Below, piece by piece: positions 46,018 to 58,700 of a stretch of 64,000 nucleotides of DNA (positions are counted from its first letter, which is position 1; every line of letters starts with the position of its first letter). A program made the translations under genes and the position numbers. The stretch comes from Dryas octopetala (lineage: Eukaryota; Streptophyta; Magnoliopsida; Rosales; Rosaceae). Where the stretch lies: positions 17,296,085 to 17,360,084 of the forward strand of contig OY992838.1 of the NCBI GenBank assembly GCA_963921425.1. Reading direction: 5' to 3'. The notes under the pieces are model-generated. The model was not told where the DNA came from and searched no databases. It saw nothing but the letters and a program-made list of their open reading frames with translations.

Positions 46018-47584
46018 GTGGGAACGATTTGGCGCAATTTGGATGAAATTGGATCAAGTACGCGACCAAATTATGTTTTCTTGTGTTCTTAAAACCAAAT
46101 GTGGTTCAATAGGTCTAAAAAGATAATCCAAACATGAGACAGTGTTTCCAAATACCTTTTCTGCCAATCGATCACGATTTGGTGCAATTTGGACGAAATT
46201 AGACCAAGTATGCACCAAAATGAAACTTTTGTTCGTTCTTAACTTAAAATGTCATTCAATAGGTCTAGAACGCTAATCATAATATGAAAAAGTGCATCCG
46301 CATGGTTTTCTTGTCAATCGAGAACAATTTAGTGCAATTTGGACGAAATTGTACCAAGTATGCACCGAAATGATGTTTTCGTGCGTTCTTAAGACCATAT
46401 GTGGTTCAATGGATTTAGAATGCTAATTTTAACCTGAGAAAGTGCAACCTTATTGGTTTCTTGTCAATCGGGAACAATTTAGTGTAATTTGGAAGAAATT
46501 AGACCAAGTATGCAACAAAATGATGTTTTCATGCGTTCTTAAAACCAAATGTGATTCAGTAGGTCTAGAACGCTAATTCTAACATGAGAAAGTGTTTCCG
46601 CATGACTTTTTTACCAACCAGTCACGTTTTGGTGCAATTTGGATGAAATTAGACCAACTATGCACTGAAATGTAGTTTTCGTGTGTTCTTAACTTCAAAT
46701 GTGGTTCAATAAGTCTAGAACGCTAATCCTAACATGGGAAAGTGCATCCCCATGGTTTTCTTGCCAACCGGGAACGATGTTGTGCAATTTGGATGAAATT
46801 GGATCGAGTATGCACTGAAATGATGTTTTCGTGCGTTCTTAACACCATATGTAGTTCAGTAGATCTGGAATGCTAATCTTAACATGAGAAAGTGCATTCC
46901 CTTGGTTTCTTGCCAACCGGGAATAATTTGATGCAATTTGGACGAAATTAAACTAAGAATGCACCGAAATGACGTTTTTGTCCGTTCTTAAAACCAAATT
47001 TTGTTTAATAGTTCTACAACGCTAATCCTAACATGAGAAAGTGTTTCCACATATCTTTCTTGCCAACCAATCACGTTAAGCTACACTTTGGATGAAGTTA
47101 GACCAAGTATGCACTGAAATGAAGTTTTTGTGCGTTCTTAACACCATATATGATTCAATAGGTGTAGAACGCTAATCCCTAACATGAGAAAGTGCATCCC
47201 CATGGTTTTAATGCCAACCGGGAACGATTTGGTGCAATTTGGGCAAAATTAGACTAAGAATGCAACGAAATGACAATTTCGTGCATTCTTAAAACCAAAT
47301 GTGGTTTAATAGGTCTACAACACTAATCCATAACATGAGAAAGTGCATCCCTATGGTTTTTTTGCCAATTGGGATCGATTTGGTGCAATTTGGACAAAAT
47401 TGAACAAACCATGCATCGAAATGATGTTTTCGTGTGTTGTTAACACGAAATGCGGTTCAATAGGTCTAGAACGCTAATCTCTAACATGAGAAAGTGCATC
47501 CCCACGGTTTTCTTGCCAACTATGAACAATTTGGTGCAATTTGGACAAAATTGGACCAAGTATGCACCGAAATGACGTTTTTGT
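46018..47584 (+). repeat. 150-bp satellite array 1 (plus orientation, ~10 monomers)
   Basis: Tandem repeats with a period of about 150 bp, recognised by TTTGGTGCAATTTGGAC, GGTTCAATAGGTCTAGAACG and CTAACATGAGAAAGTGCATC. Monomers differ noticeably. The array abuts the D 3' LTR and ends in an antisense F-type LTR with a 12-bp unexplained spacer (47585-47596). Confidence 0.92.
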
Positions 47585-47596
47585 TGTCATTTGCCT

Positions 47597-48506
47597 TGTT
47601 GCTCCTTTTTGTACAACTTGTTTTACTTGGAATTTAGAAACGAATACCAAGTTGTAGCTCGCAAGTATACGAATCGCTCATGTAAGCATAGCGTATAAGT
47701 ACGAGGTCGATCCCACGAGGAATAGGTAAATACACATCAAACCAATTCAACTTACCAACTAGAATAACCAAACACACACACACGGCAGGGGGGGTTTGTA
47801 GATTGTTAAACTCACACACACCACATACACACACACACACACACAATTGCAATGCTAAGAATTCAGAATCCACACCAATTGATGGAAATACAACCAAGCA
47901 ATTCAAGATAATGCATAAATGTAATAAAGTTTACCAGCCGAAGGCCTTCTTGAGGACACTCCTAACTATTGTTCTCCTTATGCATATACTAAGAGCTTCT
48001 TGGGCCTCCCCTAGTCAGTTAACTTGCATGTTCCCTAGTGCTAAGCTAAGGCAGCTGTTACCCATGCAAGAGTCATTAAGTTTTGTGAAAACGATAAACA
48101 CATAGCGCATAGCTCCAAATTAATGTACTGTATGTCATCTATGATCCCTTTTCTCATGAGTATTATCTTAGGATACCCACTTGTTGCCTACTGAAACTAT
48201 CATCCTTTCGAGCTTGTTTAGTTCCACAACATAAATCTAGATGCATGCAACCTAAGGTGATCAGTCAAAGATGCGAAACAAATAGAGTCAATTTTACTAG
48301 AGATCAAGGACTTACTACATACATCAAATTAAATCACAAGTGTCACCATTGCATAACTCACAATTAAAGTTTCATCATCCAACTTAGCAAAGCAATAAAA
48401 AAACTCAAAACATAATAATAAAGAAAATAAGAGATCTAACTTCCATTATAATAATTAAATCCACAATGAAAGCAAGAACAAGCTAATTAACAAAGGAAAA
48501 AGAAGA
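47597..48506 (-). mobile_element. F-type LTR, 3' part, antisense
   Basis: It begins TGTTGCTCC, the reverse complement of the F LTR end, and matches the last ~900 bp of that LTR, including CA-microsatellites at 47772-47783 and 47813-47844. It breaks off in AAGAAGAA at the edge of satellite array 2. Satellite orientation flips across it. Confidence 0.82.
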
Positions 48507-49025
48507 AGCGTTTTAGATCTATTGAACCATATTTGGTCTTAAGAACATACAAAAACTTCATTTCAGTGCATACTTAGTCTAATTTCGTCCAAATTGCACC
48601 AAATAGTTATTGGTTTGCAAGAAAGACATGGGGATGCACTTTCTCATGTTAGGATTAGCGTTTTAGACCTATTGAACCACATTTGGTGTTAAAAACGCTT
48701 GAAAATGTCATTTCGGTGCATACTTGGTCTAATTTCGTCCAAATTGCACCAAATTACCTGAACGGTTGGCAAGAAACCCATAGGGATGTACTTTCACATT
48801 TTAGGATTAGCGTTCTAGACCTATTGAACCACATTTCGTGTTAAGAATGCACGAAAACATCATTTCGGTGCATGCTTGGTCTAATTTTGTCTAAATTGCA
48901 CTAAAACGTTCCCTGTTGGCAAGAATGACATGGGGAAACACTTTCTTATGTTAGGATTAGCGTGCTAGACATATTGAACCACGTTTGGTGTTAAGAACGC
49001 AAAAAAACGTCATTTCATTGCATAC
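48507..49025 (-). repeat. 150-bp satellite array 2 (minus orientation, ~3.5 monomers)
   Basis: Reverse-complement copies of the same monomer (CTATTGAACCACATTTGG, CTTTCTCATGTTAGGATTAG). It ends at CATTGCATAC where LTR J begins. Confidence 0.92.
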
Positions 49026-51471
49026 TGATGAGTGTGCATTTTGCATCACTTTATGATACTAATTCCTTAACCTAGAGTGTTAGAACTCGATATTTTGTGT
49101 TTCTTGTCTTGTTTTTATGTTTTTAGGTCAAATGAAGCAGAAATAGGAAAATGAAGCAAATGGAGCCATTTTGGGACATTTCCTGGTCAAACTAGGAAAA
49201 CGAGTGAAATCCTGGTCAAACCAGGAAAAGTGCAGAAATCCTAGTCGAATGAGGATTCTTAGTCACACTAGGAAACATCAAGTCCAGAACCATCATTGCG
49301 GAGCCAGAAATGTGAAATCCTGATTCGAACAGGAAATCCTGGTTGAACTAGGAAACCTAATCCAACTAGGGAAAGGAGTCCTAATGACACTAGGAGACCC
49401 CAGGGGCAATATGGTCATTACGAGAAGTCGAAATGGATAAGGAATCCTAGTTGCACCAGGAAATGTTGGTTAAAGTCAAACTCTACAAAGTCAAGGTTCC
49501 AGAAGCTTCTAGAAGGTGGTGGACATCCATGGAATGAATGGAGGGAAGAAATGAATTTGAATTCAAATAGAAATGAGGGGCAAAATGGGAAGTCAAAAGT
49601 CAAAGGCCCATGGGCCTAAGGGATGCCGAACCAAGATGGGCCATGCATGCACATGCATGGGCCCAAACCCTAGCAGCCCAAAGTCCATGCGTAAGGAGCA
49701 AGATGGCAGCCCATGCATGCGCATGCATGCCATGCAAACCCTAGCAGCCAAGGAGCCCATGCGCAAGCCCAAGATGCAAGCCCATGGAGTGAAACCCTAG
49801 CCCATCTTGTGCAAGCCACTTCAGCCCAACACATGTGAGCCCAAAGCACATCAAGTTCCAAGACCAGCAGCCCACGCGTAAGGGAGGGAGGCCTAGCTGA
49901 CTTGCATGCGCCACTTAAGCCCAAGAGGACAAGCCCTTGCCGCAAGCCCACAAGCTCTAACCCTAGCTGATGCCGCAAGCTACAAGGTGAAGAAACCCTA
50001 GCAGCCGCAAGTCACCTTTTCCTTGCCTCTCAAGGATTGCACCTCTATATATACCCCCTTAATTCAGAACCCTAGGACCTCACTTCTTACTTCCTACACT
50101 CCAGCCGAAATCTCTTAAGTCGCTAGTTTTATTTTCAGTTTTAGGTTTTTATTTTCAGAAGCTAGAGAGAGTGAGAGAGAGCCGAATTCAGAGAGACTTA
50201 GAGAGAGAGGGTCGCGTGACAAGTGAGAGAGAGAAGGAATCAGCCTTGCCGCAAGCCCTAGCTCACCTTTCCGTGAGTTCCTCCTGCTTGCAAGGTGCCT
50301 CCTTCTTCCTCTCTCCTTGCCGCAGCCCCCATGTGTTTGCATCTCTGATTTTTGTTTTCTTTTTCCTTCTAGAATTCTGATTTTATGTTGGTTTATGTTT
50401 CTAAATTTATCTAGTTTATATTTCTGAATTTATTTAATTGAGTTGCTGAATTTAATTAGTTTAAAGCTTTGGTTTTGTTCAATGCATGTTTCAGATTTTA
50501 GTTAGTTTATAATTTTCAATCTAGTTTAGTTGTGGTTCTGACTTCAATTCGTGCATGCATTTAATTCCGTCAACTTTTTGTTTCTGATTTTATTGTTAAG
50601 CATGAATTGGGATTTCATTATTTATTGTTGCTGTTTTTATTTATTTAAATTAAGTATGTAGGTTAGTTATTCTATCTTGCATGTTAGTCGTAGGTCGATT
50701 AATGGATTTGCATGTTCTAACAAATCGTTTATCCGTCTCTTGGTCTGTTAGTTTGATGTTTGCAAGTATTCAATTTTCACTATCTATTAGAACCCGTCAC
50801 TAGTTGTTTGCATCCTTTGACTGGCCACCTTAGGGTAATTGCATCTAGTTTATTTGTTAGGTTTAGCTGTGAAATAGTCAAAGACACTAAACCACAAGTA
50901 ACAAGGGAATAAGGGATTATTCTTGGTAGTGGGGTTGGGCGACCTCTATAAGGAAATAGTCAAAGCTTATATGTTGTGCATGTTTGACGTTCTCATAAAA
51001 GTTAATGACTCCTGCATAGGTAACAGCTGGCTTAGCTTGAACTAGGGAACATGTAGGTTAACTGGCTAAGGAAGGCCCAAGAAGCTCTTAGTTTATGCAT
51101 TAGGAGAACAATTGCGAGAAAGTAACTAGCCAAACCTTTTTAGCAGTCAAACTTTAATATGTTGTGTTCAAATTAACTGTCATTAGCCTTGGATGGTTAT
51201 TGCATGCTTATCTGATTTGAAACCGAAAACTTAACATTGCAAGATAGAATAAAGGGTGTGTGCGTGTGGTGATGTGTGCGTGTGTTTCCATCTTCCAAAA
51301 CCCCCCATTTAGTTATTCTAGTGATTAATTACATTGATTTGTTGTTTATTAACCATTCCCTGTGGGATCGACCTCGTGCTTGTACGTTTTGCTACTGATG
51401 CGATTCGTGCACTTGCGAGTATACTTGGAATGAGATAATTGCTTATTTTGTTCTAAGAAAACACATCAACA
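49026..51471 (+). mobile_element. LTR J: solo C-type LTR in satellite
   Basis: 2446 bp, TGATGAGTGTGC to CACATCAACA, with no internal region on either side. Flanks are CATAC and AGGAT, so there is no target-site duplication; about 70 bp of the interrupted monomer are missing. This fits LTR-LTR recombination with loss of flank. It is a good reference copy of the C-type LTR. TATA box 50046-50053. Confidence 0.87.
49642..50000 (+). promoter_or_regulatory. RY, telo-box and site II motif cluster in C-type U3
   Basis: CATGCATG occurs at 49642, 49652, 49712 and 49722. AAACCCTA occurs at 49665, 49736, 49792 and 49993. Many AGCCCA (TGGGCT on the other strand) lie between. All precede the TATA box at 50046. 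These match known plant motifs (RY for B3 factors, telo-box, site II for TCP factors). Function here is inferred. Confidence 0.5.
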
Positions 51472-53609
51472 AGGATGCACTTTTTCATGTTAGAATTAGC
51501 GTGTAAGACCTATTGAATCACAGTTGTTGCTAAGAACGCACGAAAACGTAATTTCAATGGATATTTGGTCCAATTTCATCCAAATTACACCAAAACGTTT
51601 TCGGTTGGCAAGAAAGACATGGGGAAGCACTTTCTCATGTTAGGATTAGCATTCTAGACCAATGGAACCACATTTGGTATTAAGAACACACGAAAACGTC
51701 ATTTCGGTACATACTTGGTCTAATTTCGTCCAAATTGTACCAAATTGTTTCCGGTTGGCAAGAAAACCATGAGGATGCACTTTCTCATGTTAGGGATTAG
51801 TGTTCTAGACCTATTGAACCACATTTCGTGTTAAGAATGCACGAAAACATCATTTCGGTGCATACTTGATCCAATTTCGTCGGAATTGCACCAAAACGTT
51901 CCCGGTTGGAAAGAAAGACATGGTAAAACCCTTTCTAATGTTAGGATTAGTGTGCTAGAACTATTGAACCACATTTCGTATTAAGAACGCACAAAAACAT
52001 TATTTCGTTACATACTTGGTCCAATATCGTCCAAATAGCACCTAAACATTTTCGGTTGGCAAGAAAGACTGGGAGAAGCACTTTCTCATGTTAGAATTAG
52101 CGTTCTACACCTATTGAACGACATTTTATGTTAAGAACTCACAAAAACTTCATTTCGGTGCATACTTGGTATAAGTTCATCCGAATTGCACAAAAACGTT
52201 ACTGGTTGGCAAGAAAGACAGGGGAAACACTTTCTCATGTTAGAATTAGCGTTCTAAACCTATTGAACGACATTTGATGTTAAGAACTAACGAAAACTTC
52301 ATTTCGGTGCCTACTTGGTCTAATGTCGTCTAAATTGCACCAAATTGTTCCCAGTTGCAAGAAAATCATGGGGATGCACATTCTCATGTTATGGATTAGC
52401 GTTCTAAACCTATTGAACCACATTTGATTTTAAGAACGCACGAAAATGTCATTTCCTTTCATACTTGGTCTAATTTAGTCCAGATTGCACCAAATTGTTC
52501 CCAGTTGCAAGAAAATCATGGGGATGCACATTCTCATGTTATGGATTAGCGTTCTAAATCTATTGAACCACATTTGATTTTAAGAACGCACGAAAATGTC
52601 ATTTCCTTTCATACTTGGTCTAATTTAGTCCAGATTGCACCAAATTGTTCCCGGTTGGCAAGAAAACTATGCGGATGCACTTTCAGATGTTATGATTAGC
52701 GTTCTAAATCTATTTAACCACAAATGGTGTTAAGAACGCACGAAAACATCATTTCGGTGTATACTTGGCCGAATTTGGTCCAAATTGCACCAAATTGTTC
52801 CCGGTTGGCATGAAAACCATGGGGCTGCACTTTCTCATATTAGGATTAGCGTTCTAGACCTACTGAACCATATTTGGTTTTAAGAACGTACGAAAATGTC
52901 ATTTCGTTGCATACTTGGTCAAATTTTGTGCAATTGCACCAAATAGTTACCGGTTTGGAAGAAAGACAGGGGGATGCACTTTCTCATGTTTGGATTCGTG
53001 TTCAAGACCGATTGAACCACATTTGGTGTTAAGATCGCACAAAAACGGCTTTTCGTTGAATATTTGATCCAATTTCGTCCAAATAGCACCAAACGTTCAA
53101 GGTTTGGCAAGAATGACATGGGCAAACACTTTTTCATGTTAGCATAAGCGTTCTAACTTATTGAACCACATTTGATGTGAAGAACGTACATAAATGTCAT
53201 TTCGGTGCATACTTGGTCTAATTTCATCCAAATTGCACCAAATTACATGACCTGTTGCAAGAAACACATAGGGATGCATTTCCTAATGTTAGGATTAGTG
53301 TTCTAGACCTATTGAACCACATTTCGTGTCAAGAACGCACGAAAACATCATGTCGGTGCATGCTTGGTCCAATTTTGTCTAAATTGCACCAAAACGTACC
53401 CGGTTGGCAAGAAAGACATGGGGAAACACTTTCTTATGTAAGGATTAGCATGCTAGACCTATTGAACCATATTTGGAATTAAGAACGCCCAAAAACGTCA
53501 TTTTGTTGCATATTTGGTCAAATTTCGTCCAAATAGCATTGGAATGTTCCAGGTTGGCAAGAAAGACATGAGCAAATTGCACCAAATTGTTCACAGTTGG
53601 CAAGAAAAC
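51472..53609 (-). repeat. 150-bp satellite array 3 (minus orientation, ~14 monomers)
   Basis: The longest array. The period is exactly 150 bp where checked (TTGCAC at 52335, 52485 and 52635). Two adjacent monomers (52335-52484 and 52485-52634) are nearly identical, showing recent local duplication. The array contains at least three monomer variants and a shortened monomer near 53570. Confidence 0.93.
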
Positions 53610-55777
53610 TGATGAGTATTCATTTTACATTATTTTATGATACTAACTCCCTAACCTAGAGTGTTAGAACTCTATACTTTTGTGTCATTTGTCTTGTTTT
53701 TGTGTTTTTAGGTCTAATGAAGCAAAAATTGGAAATAGGAGCAAATGGAGCCGTTTTGGGACATTTCCTGGTTAAACTAGGAAACGAGCAGAAATCCTAG
53801 TCAAATGAGGATTCCTAGTCACAAGAGGAAACATCAAGCCCAGAAGCATCATTGTCAATCCAGAAATGAGAAATCCTAATTGGAGCAGGAATTCCTGGTT
53901 GAACTAGGAAACCTAATTCTACTAGGAAAAAGAGTCCTGATGAGACTAGGAGTCACTAGGGGCAATATGGTCATTATGAGAAGTTGAAATGGACAAGGAA
54001 TCCTACATCTACAAGGAATCCTAGTGGGACTAGGAAAGGTTGGTCAAAGTCAACTCTATGAAGTCAAGGTTCCAGAAGTCTCTAGAAGGTGGTGGACATC
54101 CATAGAAATGAGGAACGAAATGGGAAAGTCAAAGTCAATGGTCAAGGGTCAAGTCATGCAGCCATGCACAAGCTAGAAGGGAGGAAGCCCATCATGCCTA
54201 CAAAGAGAAAGCCCAAGGAATCCTAGCTGAAAAAGAAGTCAAAACTCTGGAAAATAGAACACCAATTTCGACAGCAATTTTGTAATTCTCCAGAGAGAAC
54301 CAGGTCGCTTGCCATATATGGTTGGAAAGATACGGATGTTAGCTTCGCAAAAAATTTTACAGATTTCGATTATGAGTTTTCTAGCTCAAGATATGGCCAT
54401 TTTAGTGGAGGTAGCGCAGCAGTTCCACGAGCTGAAAATAAGTTACGCCCAAAAAGAGCCCAAATCAGCCCAAGACCCACTTTTGGCCGAAAATTAGAAG
54501 TCTCAAAGAGCAAGAAATTCACTTAAGCCCATGTTCTTTTAGTGAAACCCTAGCCGCACCTTGTCTTCTTTTTGCTTCCCAAGGAATTTTCACCTCACCT
54601 CTATAAATATATCCTATTCTCTCATTGTTTAGGGTTCCCATATTTTTATATTTTCAGAATTTAGAGAGAGAGGGGGAGGCCGAATTTCAGAGAGAGAGAG
54701 TGAGAGGGTGGCGCCACTTGAGGCAGAATGAGAGACCATGTGCCGCAGCCCTAGCTAACCTTTGCCGTGAGCCTCCTTGCTGCTATGTCTCTCCTCTTCT
54801 TCTCTCTTATGCCGCTGCCACCCTCTTGTGATGTTCTTTGTTTTTCTTTTGATTTTCTTCTTTTTCTTTAGTTAATTAGTTGTTCTTGCTTTCATTGTGG
54901 ATTTAATTATTATAATGGAAGTTAGATCTTTTATTTTCTTTATTATTATGTTTTGAGTTTTTTATTGCTTTGCTAAGATGGATGATGAAACTTCAATTGT
55001 GAGTTATGCAATGGTGACACTTGTGATTTAATTTGATGCATGTAGTAAATCCTTGATCTCTAGTAAAATTGATTCTATTTGTTTGCACCCTTTGACTAGC
55101 TACCTTAGGGTAATTACATCTAGATTATGTTGTGAAATTAAATATGCTCAAAAGGTTGATAATTTCAATTGGCAGCAAGTGAGTATCCTAAGAACGTACT
55201 CATGAGAAAAGGGATCATTGGATGTTCATAGGTTACATTAAGGTGGGTCTATGCTCCATGTGTTTACCGTTTTCACAAAACTTAATGACTCTTGTATGGT
55301 TAACATGCGCCTAGGGAATGCCTTACAAAGCTCTTAGGACACATGCAAGTTAGCTGACTAGGGGAGGCCTAAGAAGCTCCTAGTTTATGCATAAGGAGAA
55401 CAATAGTTAGTAGTGTCCTCAAAAAGGCCTTCGGCTGGTAAACTTTATTACATTTATGCATTATCTTGAATTGCTTGGTTGTATTTCCATCAATTGGTGT
55501 GGATTCTGAATTCTTAGCATTGCAATTGTGTGTGTGTGTGTATGTGGTGTGTGGTGTGTGTGAGTTTAACAATCTACAAACCCCCCTGCCGTGTGTGTGT
55601 GTTTGGTGATTCTAATTGGTAAGTTGAATTGGTTTGATGTGTATTTACCTATTCCTCTTGGGATCGACCTCGTACTTATATGCTATGCTTACATAAGCGA
55701 TTCGTATACTTGCGAGCTACAACTTGGTATTCGTTTCTAAATTCCAAGTAAAACAAGTTGTACAAAAAGGAGCAACA
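53610..55777 (+). mobile_element. LTR F: solo LTR in satellite with target-site duplication
   Basis: 2168 bp, TGATGAGTATTC to GGAGCAACA. A perfect 5-bp duplication, AAAAC, lies at 53605-53609 and 55778-55782. It is a third LTR type. It shares the CCATATATGGTTGGAAAGAT module with A/B (54313-54332) and the U5 block (55654-55716) with all. CA/GT microsatellites lie near 55529-55607. Satellite resumes for 8 bp (55783-55790) before LTR H. Confidence 0.92.
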
Positions 55778-55790
55778 AAAACTATAGGCA

Positions 55791-58700
55791 TGATGAGTGT
55801 TCATTTTACATTATTTTATGATACTAACTCCCTAACCTAGAGTGTTAGAACTCGATATTTTGTGTTTCTTGTCTTGTTTTTGTGTTTTCAAGTCAAATGA
55901 AGCAGAAATGAGAAAAAGAAGCAAATGGAGCCATTTTGGGACATTTACTGGTTAAACCAGGAAAACGAGTGAAATCCTGGTCAAACCAGGAAAAGTGCAG
56001 AAATCCTAGTCGAATGAGGATTCCTAGTCACACTAGGAAACATCAAGTTCAGAACCATCATTGCAGAGCTAGAAATGTGAAATCCTGATTCGAACAGGAA
56101 ATCCTGGTTGAACTAGGAAACCTAACCCAACTAGGGAAAGGAGTTCTAATGACACTAGGAGACCCCAGGGGCAATATGGTCATTACGAGAAGTCGAAATG
56201 GATAAGGAATCTCTCATTTCCAAGGAATCCTAGTTGCACCAGGAAATGTTGGTCAAAGTCAACTCTACAAAGTCAAGGTTCCAGAAGCTTCTGGAAGGTG
56301 GTGGACATCCATGCAAATGAATGGAGGGAAGAAATGAATTTGAATTCAAATGGAAATGAGTGTTGATGTGTTTTCTTAGAACAAAATAAACAATTATCTC
56401 ATTCTAAGTTTACTCGCAAGTGCACGAATCGCATCAGTAGCAAAGCGTACAAGCACGAGGTCGATCCCACAGGGAATGGTTAATATACAACAAATCAGTG
56501 CAATTAATCACTAGAATAACTAAATGGGGGGTTTTGGAAAGATGGAACACACGCACACATCACCACACACACACACACCTTATTCTATCTTGCAATGTTA
56601 AGTTTTCAGTTTCAAATCAGATAAGCATGCAATAACCATCCAAGGCTAATGACAGTTAATTTGAACACAACATATTAAAGTTTGACAGCTAAAAAGGTTT
56701 GGCTAGTTACTTTCTCGCCATTGTTCTCCTAATGCATAAACTAAGAGCTTCTTGGGCCTTCCTTAGCTAGTTAACCTACATGTTCCCTAGTTCAAGCTAA
56801 GGCTGCTGTTACCCATGCAGGAGTCATTAAGTTTTATGAGAACGTCAAACATGTACAACATATAAGCTTTGACTATTTCCTTATAGAGGTCGCCCAACCC
56901 CACTACCAAGAATAATCCCTTATTCCCTTGTTACTTGTGGTTTAGTGTCTTTGACTATTTCACAGCTAAACCTAACAGATAAACTAGATGCAATTACCCT
57001 AAGGTGGCCAGTCAAAGGATGCAAACAACTAGTGACGGGGGTTCTAATAGATAGTGGAAATTTAATATGCGCAAACATCAAACTAACAGACCAAGAGACG
57101 GATAAACGATTTGTTATAACATGCAAATCCATTAATCGACCTACGACTAACATGCAAGATAGAATAACTAACCTACATAATTAAATAAAACAAATAAAAA
57201 CAAAACAGCAACCAATAAATAAAATCCCAATTCATGCTTGCAAAAGGAAATCAGAAACGCAAAGTTAATGAATTTAAAGGCTTACACGAATTGAAATCAG
57301 AAATACGAATTTAAAGGAACAACTAAACAACTAAATTAGATTGCATAAATTAAATTGCATAAACATAAACAACTAACTAAAATCAGAACCAAGGTTATAA
57401 CTAATGGAATTTAGAAACTTAATTAAATAAATTCAGAGTCACAAGATAATTAATTCAGAAACTTAAACTAACGTGAAATCAGAAAACTAGAAGAAAAAAT
57501 CAAAGGAACCAAGTGAGAGGGCTGCGGCAAGGCAAGAGAGAAGGCAACCTCCACAAGCAATTGGCTCACGGCTGGGGTGAGCTAGGGCTTGCGGCAAAGG
57601 GTCCTCCTTCCTTGCTTCCACGCCACTCTTCTCTCTCTCTCACCCTTCGGCTAATCCTCACAAAAATAAAAGCTGAAACTAAAACCTAAAACAGAAAAAT
57701 AAAACTAGGAGAAGAAAAGAATTTCGGCTGGAGTGTAGGTGCAAAAAGTGATGCTAGGGTTCTGAATGAAAGGGATTTATATAGAGGAGCATTCCTTGAG
57801 AGGCAAGGAGGATAAAGCTTGCGGCTGCTAGGGTTTCCCTTTCCTAGTTGCTTGCGGCTTCAGCTAGGGCTAGCTGAACTAGGGCCTTGCGTGTTGGGCT
57901 TCTTCCTTTGGGCCTAAGTTGCTCACGCCTAGCCTAGCTAGGGTCCCTCCTTTATGCATGGGCTGGTAGTCTTGGGCTTTGGGTTTGCATGTTGGGCTTC
58001 TATGTTGGGCTTCAGTTGCTTGCACAAGATGGGCTAGGGTTTCACTCCATGGGCTTCCATCTTGGGCTTGTCACCTTGGGCTTGCGCATAGCCCCTTGGC
58101 TGCTAGGGTTTGCATGGCATGCATACGCATGCATGGGCTGCCATCTTCCTCCTTGCGCATGGCCTTTGGGCTGCTAGGGTTTGGGCCCATGCATGTGCAT
58201 GCATGGCCCACTTGGTTCGGCATCCCTAGGGCCCATGGGCCCTCCACTTTTGACTTCCCATTTTGCCCCTCATTTCCATTTGAATTCAAATTCATTTCTT
58301 CCCTCCATTCATTTCCATGGATTTCCACCACCTTCTGGAAGCTTCTGGAACCTTGAAAAACATTTCCTGGTGCAACTAGGATTTCTTGGAAATGAGAGAT
58401 TCCTTATCCGTTTCGACTTCTCGTAATGACCATATTGCCCCTGGGGTCTCCTAGTGTCATTAGAACTCCTTTCCCTAGTTGGGTTAGGTTTCCTAGTTCA
58501 ACCAGGATTTCCTGTTCGAATCAGGATTTCACATTTCTAGCTCCGCAATGATGGTTCTGGACTTGATGTTTCCTAGTGTGACTAGGAATCCTCATTTGAC
58601 TAGGATTTCTGCATTTTTCCTGGTTTGACCAGGATTTCACTCGTTTTCCTGGTTTGACCAGGAAATGTCCCAAAATGGCTCCATTTGCTTCTTTTTCTCA

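Noticed and set aside
46018..47584. CRISPR-like array
   Set aside because: Repeats are contiguous 150-bp monomers without spacers, in plant retrotransposon context.
49665..50000. Interstitial telomere array
   Set aside because: AAACCCTA words are dispersed single copies in U3, not tandem telomere repeats.
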